The position numbers and the translations under genes were made by a program. A DNA stretch of 34,738 nucleotides from Peptococcaceae bacterium (lineage in GTDB: Bacteria; Bacillota; Desulfitobacteriia; Desulfitobacteriales; Syntrophobotulaceae). Numbering within the stretch: position 1 is the first letter of the stretch; the number at the start of each line of letters is the position of its first letter. This document shows positions 1 to 12,000 of this stretch, one piece after another. The DNA is taken from positions 1 to 34,738 of the forward strand of contig DUML01000094.1 in NCBI GenBank assembly GCA_012839895.1. Direction: 5' to 3'. The notes under the pieces were generated by a model. That model ran no database searches. It saw only the letters and a list, made by a program, of their open reading frames with translations, and was not told the origin of the DNA.

Positions 1-3000
1 AGTTATGCCGGATTAGTATTTGGTCGTTATTTGCTGTAGCATTGATTATTAGAATGTCTTTATCTCTTTCTCCGGTTCCCGTGTCATTGATAATTATTAC
101 ATAATTGCTGTTACCGACAAGGTTAATGATGTAATTATCACTACCACCTTGTCCGTCGAGTGTAATGGTTGCCCGGCTATCTCCATAATTGCCCAGGATG
201 GGCATAAGTTTATCCAAAGTAATCTCGTCATCACCGTCTCCGGTCTCGATTATTGTATTGGGCAAGGAACTTTCTGTTTTAATCAATATCCTGTCATTGC
301 CGGACTGTCCTGTAATCCGCAGGAATGGAGTGATTATTGCTCCGTATAGTTGCAGCATTCCACCTGCCACATCAGGATCAAGGTCGGCTAGATTTGAACC
401 CACACTTAGAATCACTTGTACCAGGGCTTTAAGTACAGAGCCGATCTGCAGCAGAATATTATCTCCTGCTTGCAGCTTAAGGGAAGCAGTCAGCGATTCA
501 ACAGTTATTCCATCGTTTATGATTATATCTTGAGTTTCGTCAGCCAAATCCTGGGTAGTTAAGGTAAGGTCACCATTGGAAGTAATATCCTCTGTAACAG
601 TCAGTTTGCCGGAAACGATGAGATGCAGCAAACCGCCGCCAGTTAAGCCCGTAGCCTCATCAACAACATTGCCAACGGTTAAATCTTTGGTATTAAAGAT
701 TCGGATATCTCCACCTGCAATCCCTTCAAGGTAATTTACAGCGGTCTTGACATATTTGTCTTCTGCGCCTATATTTCCGCCCGCGTCAATATGGGCTTTA
801 TTTGCGGTAATATTTACATCGTCCGAATTCTGATTGCCGTTAAGCACACTATAAGGCGTAAAGATGTAGATCTCGCCGTTCTCACTTTGACTGGTTAGGA
901 CTCCTAGATAGAGATCTCCGCCTGCTCCATTGATATAGATGTTGCCTTTTGCAGTTGCATTCAACTTACCTCCAGGTAGGGTATATACCTTAAGGTAATT
1001 GACAGGGGAACCGATCTCTCCGTCAATTGCTGTTAGCTCAATGAGACCTTTGGTTTGAATATTGGGGTTAGTATTAGCAGAGTCGCTGTAAATAGAATTT
1101 TGAGCTTGGAGATAGATATCTCCGCCTTCGGAAGTAATCGTTCCCAGATTTATGCTTCCGGCACTCTGGAGACTAATCTTACCAATAGTAGCGGAAACTG
1201 TCCCCAGATTCATGTTTCCTGCACTATGGAGATAAATGTCGCCGTTACCGGAAGTAACAGTGTCAATATTCAGGTCTCCGGCAACTTCTCGCATGTAAAT
1301 GTTGCCATTAGCGTTAACCGTTAACTTCCCATCGTTAAGCAGGTCAATACGTAAGTAGTTAGCTGCATTGCCTATCGTATCAGCCGTCAAGACCAAGGTA
1401 CCGCCGGCTATATTGGCTTCTTCTCCGCCAGTGGTAGCCTGAATGGAACCGGCTTTCAGATCGACCAAGCCAGGAGTATAGATGAAGTCGATATTCAGGC
1501 CACCGGCGCCGCCATGAGCACCAATGCCTTTAAGGTAAATATTCTCAACAGAACGGGCTCTGATAGAGGATTCAGGGCCAAGTTGCAGGGTCAGAGGATC
1601 AGCTTCTGTCCCCAGCGGACCGTCTGCCGCTTCGAGAACCAATGCTACATTTTCGCCAACAACATTAGCGACATTAGCCTCGGCAGCATTGTAAATTCCT
1701 CCGCCGGACTTAAGCCGTATTTCTGTTTTATCCGAGGAAGCGGACTCAATTTTTTCTATTCTTAAATCTTCTTTAGAATTCAAGTAGATATTACCGCCGT
1801 CCTGGACTTTCACTTTGCCTTGTGCATCTACGGTCAAGCCCCGTTTGAGGGAAACAATCAGATAAGCTACCTCGCTGCCGGGCTGTGAAGGATCGACAAC
1901 ATTGCCTTGGGCATCATAGAAGAGCACTTCTCCCGGTTCAGCCCCGGCCAGAATTGTCCGCCTTAATTCATCAAGCCTTGCTTTTCCATCATCGTTTAGG
2001 TCAATTCTGAACGTATCAGGTTTGATATTGCCTGTTTGCTGATCTACAACCAAACCACCTATATGCTGGGCCACATCCAAAGTGATGTTATTGCCAATCA
2101 AATCAAGATCATTTGTCCAGTAATTGGTGTTCGCCAAATGCTTACGATAGTTTGCTTGCAGAAATGCGTAGATTTCAGATGTTGCAAGTATAATTTCGCC
2201 GGTTTCTTCATCGTATTCGATAGTGTCAACATAATCGTTCCACAAACCGGATAAATCCGGGTTGCTGTCAAAATCATCAGGATTACCGTCGACTAAGCTA
2301 CCGGAAGTTACTTTTATGAACAAATCGCCGTTTAAGGATTCAATGCGGATTATCTGCATGGAACCTAACAGTTCTTCGAGGTAGATATTATTTCTGGCAA
2401 CGGCGCTTACGCCATGGCCCAAACCTTCACCGCTGTCTACTTTGAAATAGCTACCCAATTCGCCGGCTCCATAAATAGCGCCGTAAGGAGCGAGTAACTC
2501 AATTAAGTTGCCTTTAACTATGGAAGTATCAGTAGCAGCTCTAATGTCCCCTAGCGCTTCTAAGCGGACATTGCCGTTGGTGCTTTCTACCTGTCCGACT
2601 TTTAGACTGCCTGCCACTTCTTTAACATGAATATTGCCGTTTACAGTGCTGGCGTTAAGGGTTCCGCCTTGCAATTCGATAAGGACCGGAAGGTTTACAC
2701 CAATACCTGTCTTGGCTTTAAGGGTAATGTTCCGGGATATAATAGGTTCAGAAGTCTTATAATAAATGCCTTTTTCACTTTCAATCGTAGTATTACCACT
2801 GGCATTCTTAATAGCTCCGTCGATTATCACATTGCCGTTGGATTTTACACCGACCGTACCCTGAGACGAACCGGCAAATTTAATGCTGATCGGATAGTCG
2901 GCCTTGATACTGTGGGTATATACTTCCATCGAGCCCCGCTCGAATATATATTGGGTATAGTAGTATTTAGGAGCAAGGAACCAGGACTGGGAAGTCCAAG

Positions 3001-6000
3001 ATGTGGATGACTTCGGATTGTTCCAATAATAGTCGCTCAATACCACAAAAGAATATTTATAGGTATATGCTTCGTTATATTCTTCCGAACCAGTTGCTTT
3101 GCGCAAATATTCTCCTTCCGGCAACAGGCGCGGGACGCCTACGGGCAGATATATCTCCTCTATTTTATCTTTAGGGTCCCTGGCTATCCAGTCCATGCCC
3201 AGCCAGGTCTTGCTGCAATAGGTCTCTATTCTTTTCTCGGTTATGCTTTGACCCATTACCCATTCATAGCGCCAGCCTTCCGACGGGTTGTATTTAGCCG
3301 CGCTTTCATTGACCAGCTCCGTCTTTTCTTCTATTTTATTGCCCTGACCGTCCGTATACCAAGTAGTAATTTTGACCTGATCTCCTTCACGTTCATATCT
3401 GGTGGTCAGGTAATAGGTCTTGCCGTCTATTTGTTTTGTCTTGGATGTATCGGTAATTACGATTACGCCTTTGCTGCCGGTACCGGTATTCAAACCTTTG
3501 ATAATCACATCATAGCCCGTGGTGTTGTTGATATTGATAGTGCCATAGCCGTCTAAAGCAATGATTTTACCGTTGTCCTTGCCGGTGTTGATAATATGGC
3601 CGAAAAGCTCGATATAACCGCCGCGGACAACAATAGGCTCTAAAACTATGGCATCGTTAACCGGGTCATAGTAATAGTAGTAATCCGGTTTGCCGGTGAA
3701 GAGAGGATAGTCTTTATAGTTCTGAGAAGAGATACCCCTTTGTTTATAGTTTTCGATCCTGCTCCTTACATCATCGCCAAAAGTAATAATATATTCGGAA
3801 CGGCCGGCTTCTATAGTGCCGTTAATGTTCAAGTAACGGGCAGCGATAAAGATATTGTCCGCTTTAATGTGGCTACCGGCGTCCAGCTGTTCTTTAAGGA
3901 TTTGTTGAATTTCAGCGTCATAGATACTTACCCGTTTCCATACGTATATTTTATTTCCCTCACTATCAGTTTCCTCGACATAACGGTAAGGATAACCCGC
4001 TTTTTGGCCTTGTAATTTTTTAACAAAATTACCCCAAATGGCCCGCGGTGAACCGGCAACATTGAAGAAATTATCAGTATAGCTCTGCCTGAAATTACCC
4101 TCGGTATTAATTTCCAGATCTCCTGTTTCAATGGAGCCGTAAACTGCGATGCCACCGGTGCTCTTCAGCGTTACTTTACCTGGGTTGCCCGGGAAGCCGA
4201 CATTTTGAATATTGCCGTAAACCCGGATTTCAGGATTGCGCTGACCTGTATAAGTATTCTCGACTTTTATCTCGGGAGTTCCTGCGTTTTGGTCGCCGCG
4301 GCTTCTAATCTCCGCAAAAGCCGCTCCTTCGACTTTATTAAGTCTATTAATTTCAGCATTTGCTTCAGACAGGTTTCCGGCAATGCGCGTATTGTTAAAG
4401 TAAACAAAACCGCCTTCTTTTTCAGGGATGATCAAGGAGCCAAGCTCCAGATAATACGGGCTGTGGTTAATAATTTCTATCCTTGGTGTTGTTTGAGAAG
4501 CTTTAAGTTTGCCGCTTCCAACCAAAGAGCCGTCTTCGGATACTATAATGATATTCGGCTGCTCTGCCTTGATATCGCCAATCACAATAATGTCAATCCA
4601 GATAGGCTCAAGAGGACCGTTGGGATCATAACCCATACGCCTCAATTCTTCTTCAAGGAACCTGACTTCGCTTTCAAATGCCGCTCCGGCCGGTGTCCCG
4701 GCATATTCAGAAGCTAATTGTCTAAGCCTTTTTAATTCGTTCAACAGATAATCGCTCAGGATGACCTTCTTCTTGGTAATTGTGGGCATCTTATCGCCAT
4801 CATATTGGATATTGCCGTCTTTATCTATGGTCAGTTTGTGTTCGCTGCTCATGCCGACCTCAATGGTACCGTCCACCGTGATAAAGGACTTAACGATGGG
4901 TACGCCTATACCGCCTTTAATTTCCGCCCCGAAAACACTTTTAACCCAGTCAGTGCCATAAACTTCACCCTCGGCCAACAAAGCGCCGCTTTCCGTTATC
5001 AGGCTGGTATCGCCCGCGGATTTAAGAACGGCATTATCATTAACAGTAATGTAATTATATAGGTTAATGTAGCTGTTAGCTTTCGGATCTGTAAAGGGTA
5101 TACCGCCGCGGTTATAAATAACGGCATTGGATTTGGCTTTAAGATAGTTTTCATGGTCAAAGATGTTTTTCCCGGCAAGTAAGTTAATGGTGCCTTCAGC
5201 GGTAAGCTCAGCGCCGGATTCGATGTCTACATTGTTCGTTGCATCTACTTTAGAACGAGCAGCGGCGTCAGCGGAAGTGATTCCGCCATAGGTATCCATA
5301 TAAACGTCAGTTTCCAGTTCTGCACGGGAATGAGCCGAAATATTTATATCTTCGGCACTTTCTAATTTTGCTTTATTTCCAATTAAGACTTCCGTATTTA
5401 CAGTTGCTTCAATATCCGATATTGCAAGAACTGAATCAATAACTGCGCCACTGATCAGTTTTACCTTATCCTTGGCCAGGAGGTCGTTATAAGCGGCCAA
5501 ATTGATGGCACCGGGATATAAGGGATTGCTCAGCAAGTTTAGAATCGCTTCATCTAAAATCTCAATCAAGGATTCCTGGGTAATCCGGGTTTCACTAGCG
5601 GCATTAGCAAAATCTATTCCCCCGCCGGAACCGGAGTAGGCATTATGTTGGTCATCCTTTATCCAATCTTTAATTGTATAATTTTCAGCCCGAATCAAGA
5701 TATCATTGGCCTTAATATCGGCCTTTTGCCCAACTTGAGCCAGGACGGCAGTGTTAACATTGTTGGTGGCCGTAACGACACCTGTGCGTCCTAAAATAGA
5801 GATATCCAAATCAATGCTCGCCCGGCTGTTATAGGTAAGTTTATGTTCTGCAACAAGGTTAAAGCCGGCAACCTCAAGCTGGACCTGCCCGACGGAAGCA
5901 GTGGTTTTATTCGTATTTTCGGTTTTTGCCTCTACGCTAGAACCGGCTATGACTCCGCCCCCACCGCTTACAGCTTCCGCATAAGTCGACTCTTGGCCGG

Positions 6001-9000
6001 AGGCTTTGACCAATATCTCATAAGCCCGAACCTTTGTATTGTCACCGATATCTACAGTGATATTCGAATCGAGCACGGCTGTAGCTTCAATATAAGTAAC
6101 CTCGGCGCCAATGGCAACATTTATGGTATCCACATATACTTCCAGCGCGGTGGAAGCTTCAGCGATAACTTGAACATTACCGTCGATATCCAGTTCTAAA
6201 CCCTTGCCGAGGTAAGCCTTAACAGTAGGTCTGACTTTAGCGGTAGCAAAAACTATAGTTCCGCCGATAGCTCCGCTGCCCGAAATGCCGGAAGATTTGG
6301 CCTTAGCCGTAACCTTCGAATCGGGCAGGGTGACCTTGGCATTGACTTTCACATTGGATTCGTTAAGTCCGACAAGTACAAGCAAATAGTCCTCAAGGGT
6401 TTCTTTCTCCGTGAATTGCCCGTAAAGATCTAGCACCAGAATTCTGCCTTTGGAAGTAATCCCACGAACGGTGTAAATTCCGTCGTAACCGTTCTCGGAA
6501 CCGATTAGACGAATTTGCTGACCGGCTTTGAAGCCCTCTTCTTCCCAACTGCCGTGATTACGGACAATGCAAGCTAAGTCCTCGGCGGTTATGGACAAAC
6601 CGGAGCCGGTATAGTCCTCATCAACTAATTCAAAGCCGTAGTCCAGGTAAAGGATTTTACCGTCCTCGCTAATATCTAAAATGATGAATTCACCGTTGTT
6701 TTGTCCATTCCCGGCACCTGTAATCGTGATTGTCTGTCCGGGAGCAAAGCTGTCGGCGTTCCAGTCCCCTTCATCGCGGATTATTTCCGAAGGAATGAAC
6801 TTGATGACGACAACACCTTCTATTGTTCCTGGAACGACCAGTCCGCTTGTATCTAAAATGGCCGTCTTTCCGTCGTCGAGAAAACCGATAATCTTATAAA
6901 CACCGCTGTTAACACCGGCACCGTTTTCGCCCTGACTGGGGGTAATTACCGTGATGTAGTCGCCTTCATTTATTCCATCTCTACCCTCGTTGTTGGTGAA
7001 ATCTCCCCAATTTTCATCGCCATTGTAAACTAATTTATCCCGACCTTTATCCCCGTCAGCCAGAATCTCCACTTGGGACGGTTTATCAGACGGATTTAGA
7101 GCCTTAAGTATTATTTTGACGGTGGTAAGTGTAATCGTTTCTTTATCCCCAAAATCAAGATCGGCTATATCTATAATGAGCTTGTTGTCCTCGAGCCCAA
7201 TGACCATGCCTTCCAGCTCATTACCGTCTAACAGCAATACTATTCCGTCGCCGGGGCGAGGATTAATTGCGTCTTTCCAGTTCCAATCTTCATCATCTAG
7301 GCGCTGTAAAACTATCCTGATTACTTCCAGCTCCTCTTCACTGTCTTCATCTTTATAGGTAACCGTCTCTTGCGATAAGCTAAACCCGCCGCTTAGCTCT
7401 ATTTCGACGTCGTTGGCATCAATGATTTCGTCCCGCAGTATATTGTCAAAATCCGGTTGAAGGATGAGGACCTTGCCATCTTCGCTGATAGCCTTAATCA
7501 CATATTTCCCGTCATTGAAACGGGTTCCGGAAATCTCAATGGTATCTCCGGGCTCAAAACCGTCCTCCCACCAACTGCCCTCATCTTTGCGGGTAATGGT
7601 GGGCGGCTCGCAGATAGAAGCCGATACTCCTTCAGCGTCCACTAGCTTACTGCGGGTATCAAGTACTAAAGTCCCGTCTTTCAGTATACTGATAATCCGG
7701 TATTCACCGTTTAAGTATTCATAAGCAGGGTCATTGATCTTAACAATAATACTGTCTCCGGTTTCAAACCTTCCGTCTCTCCATGACCAATCCTCCGGAG
7801 GCTCTACCAGACGAATGCGGTCGTGGCTGCGGTCAGCATAGATAAATACTGCCGGATTATTAGTAATTCCTTCAGATTCAACAACTGCCTCCTGATCATC
7901 AAGGATATCGCCCAAATCAAGAATAATGGTTCTTCCATCTTCACTTATGCTCCAGATGGTATACTTACCGTTATTCTTTTGAGTACCTTCAACAGTGATA
8001 ACATCTCCCTCTTGGAAACCGTCTTCGCGCCAATTACCATCAGTGCGGGTGATCTTGCTTCTTTCCCAACGCAAGGTTAAGTTATAATAATAAGAAGAAT
8101 CAAATGTTGTCTCCTCAGAGATTTCACCTTTAGTGGCAAGAATTAAGGTGTATTTTTCATATGAACCATCAGAAGTATGAATAATGTCTATTACGCGGTA
8201 TTTATCAGTTAACTGATTGTTATAATAAGTATAAAAATCTTGATACCAAATTGAAACGTAATCCCCAATTTGTAGCACTGATAAATCATTATTCCAACCA
8301 ACTATTACCTCAAAAATATCGTAACCGTTTTCGCCTTGTTTCAATGTTGCTCCGTTAATATTTTGGCTACCTGTTTCGTGTTCAAATTTCAGAGTGCCAT
8401 AATCCGTCATTACAGCCACTAGACCAATGGAAACCTGATAGCCTGAATCTGTATCTGGCTCTATGGTTTCATTCGTTAACGGAGTGGCTATGTCTATTAC
8501 AAGGACTTTACCGTTATCGCTTATAAATTTGATTTCATAGATTCCATCGTTGTTATCTGTTCCTTCGATAAGAACAGTATCCCCGGGCTTAAAGCCGTCT
8601 TGGCTCCAGCTGCCGTCATCATTGCGGGTAATACTGTTTCTTTTCCAGCTTAAATAACGATACTCCGGATCCGTAATAGGCTGAATATCTTCATCAGTAG
8701 TTAGAACAGCGGTATTGTATTCAACGCCTACTACCAGGAATTGTAACGGTGACGAATCATTTTGAGACATTCTTATATATAGATAATCTCCGGGGAGGAT
8801 TATATCCGTCAAATCCAGTTCTATATAGTCGAATTCTTCATCAACCAAAGCGTAATCCCAGACTGTAAGAATATAGTTCCCGTTTTCTCCCTCGGTAAGA
8901 GTTACAAATACAAAATTAAAAATTTCGCCTTTTAATTCACCCTCTCCATTTTCAAACACCAATCCCGGCTGGCCGGTCATGGCTACTCCGCGGATCAGGT

Positions 9001-12000
9001 CGTATTCGCCCTCGACTATTATCGAGCCTTCAAAGACCAGATCCGGATCGCCGGACATGGCCACACCGCGGACAAAGGTGAATTCCCCTTGAACTTTGAT
9101 CGTGTATCCGCGGAATTTCAAATCGGGATTGCCGGTAAGTTCTGCTTTTTCTAACAGGGTTAATGTGGGATTGCCGGTAACCGGTAAGGTAGCGGCAAAG
9201 ATGTAGGTGTTATCCCCGATCCAGGCATTTACAACCGGCTCAACCGTAACGTCGGCTACAGAGCCGCCGATATTGCCGCCTATGGCACCAGATATGTTTT
9301 TAACCTCGGCGACTACATCCGGAATTATTTCCGCATTTATTTCAACATTTTTGGATACAATCACATTGGCGTTATTGCCCAGGTAAGCATCGACATGCGG
9401 AGTTACGTTGGCCAGAGCAACATAAGCACGCACCCCGATCCCTCCGGTGCCTGCAATAGCCTGGCAAAGGACCTCAACCTTCTCCCTGGACTCGGCACGG
9501 ATATCCAAACTCAAAGCCCGGATATAAGCATAATCTCCGACATAAGCCAGCGTCCTTTCCTTAGTAGAAATACTGCCAATTGTTCCACCGAAACCGACTA
9601 TTCCATCTATGGCAACATGACTGGGATATGACTTAAGGTCATATTCATTCTTAGCCTCGATTGTTACCTTTCCGTCAGTGACAATCCGGACGCCCTCATC
9701 TTCATTTTGCCCTTTTTCTACGGCGGCCATAGTAACCCTGTCGCTGCGGTCGGCGTTAATGTTCAGAACTTCTCCCAGTTTAGTAGCTATTTTAGACAAG
9801 TCATCGAAGAAATCAATCAGCTTAATAAGCCTGTCGCCAAGAATGCTAGGCATCCGGGAGCCCTTTTGGCCGTCTTTATTGTAGGAGAAGAAAGCATCTT
9901 TGGCTAAATCGTTATCAAGCTGATCTAAAAGTTCTTGGCTAAACTCTTTTTTACCGTCCTCGTCAATCGCAGTTCCCACAATAATTATGGATACGGCGCC
10001 GGACAAGCCGACTAATCCGGTAGCATTGATGGAATATACCCTAGAATTAACTGTTTTGACGGATTGGGCCTTAACATCTACACCGTCACGGGCATAAAGC
10101 TTGCTTGCAGCTTTAATCAAGGCTATGGTGCGGTTTTGAATGTTGACCAGATCCAAGGAGGCACCCACACCGAAACCTAATCCGCCGGACAAGGCTCCGC
10201 CAAGGGTTTTAACCTTAGTTTCGTTATCCGCCGATACCAGCACTGTTTGCTTATCAGCATCCGGCCGGTACAATCCTCCCAGACGGAAGCGATCATCCTG
10301 ATTTACCTCACCTTGCAGGTAGGCTTCTGTGATCGTTTCAATCAAGGTAAGCCCTATGCTGCCGGCAACTCCACCTGTCGTACCTATTCCTCCGGTACCT
10401 ATGATCAGATCAATGTGATCCCGGGAGCGGGCTATGACTTCAATGGCCTTGGAAGCATTCAGGCGGGAAGCTTCAACATAGGCCCGGACAATATTATCGA
10501 GAGAGGTAAAGAAGATACTGCCGCCAGTACCGACAAAGACTAAATCGGCAGCAACATCAGCAATAACGCTCTCAACTTTGACATTATGAACGGATTTTAC
10601 GGTTATGTCACCCTGGGTGAAGAGGTCGGATTCTTCCACAAATGCTTCATTAATATTCTCCATCAGGAGTACCGAGACGGTTCCGGCAATAACGCCCGTC
10701 GTGCCGACTGCCGCCCCGGCAATGATTATACCCTTCTTACCCTCTTCCAGCGGATGATAATTTGTCAATGCCCAAACTTCGATACCCTCCAGGGCATAGA
10801 CAAGGGACTCGTCATCAATATAAGCTCTGGTCCAATGTTGCACATGAATTGTATTCAAGGCAGTCCCAGCTGCTGCACTTGCACCCACAGCAGCTGCACC
10901 GGTATAAATTACTATACCGGTATCCTGATGGGCACGGATAATTACTTTCCGTCCCCATTCATTCTCGTTATTTATCGTGGATGAAGTGATATATGCTTCT
11001 GTTAAGTTTTTCAAAGTATTGGCGGACAGTTCACCGCTAAACGCTGCGCCTCCTGCGCCAAGAGAACCGGTATATACTGTCAATGAATCCTGGCTATAGG
11101 CTATTATAATCAAGCCTTTCTCCTTCGGGTTGTCGCCTTGGTCCATGATCTGCTTACCGTTATCATCCCAAGCCAGGACTTCGATTCCGTCTCCGTTACC
11201 TCGGGCAATAACTTCCGATCCGCTGATATAAGCCCTGGTAGTACCGTCAATGACGTTGACCACGGCAGCGGCGCTTGCGCCGATTATAGCGCCGCCGAAG
11301 GATCCGCCATAACTGCCAATTGAATTGGCGGATTGGGCCAAGATATAAATATTATTATCAGCGCTAACCTTACTGCCTGCTATATAAGCCTCGACCAAAC
11401 TTGTAATAACATTGGTAGCCACTGTGCCGGAGGCTCCGACCCAAATACTCAGGCTGCCGCCGGCGGCAATGGTATCAATACTGGCATCGAGTAAAGCCCA
11501 GATGATTATATTACCCGTGGCTGTTATATCACTGGCTTTCTTATTATTTTCTCCAAGAATATCGTCTATATAGGCTTTAACAACACTGTTAATGTCGTTA
11601 TAGGCTAAAGCGGCTCCAATGGCTGCCCCGGTGGGAATCGGCACGGGACCGGTAATAACTCCGGCGCTAAATCCGATCTGACCGGAAACGGACTTAATAT
11701 AGGAAGTATCTTTAGCTAGGACTTCAATGTTTACCGCTTCAATCTTGCTGGCCGTGATATGGCTTAAAACGGTGTTGTAGATAGTATTTAAGGAAAGGGA
11801 ACCGGCAGCCGCAAAGGGGAAAGAGTTTACGCCTACTGCAGCAGCAATGGCGCCGGACACAGTCTCAATGCCGGAATCGCACTCGGCCAGGACCAGCACA
11901 TCCCTGCCTGCAGTGACGGTAGAGTTGATAATCGCCGCCGAATACTCATTATAGAGATGATTTACCGCCAGCGCCGCTCCCAGACCAACATTGAGGCCTC

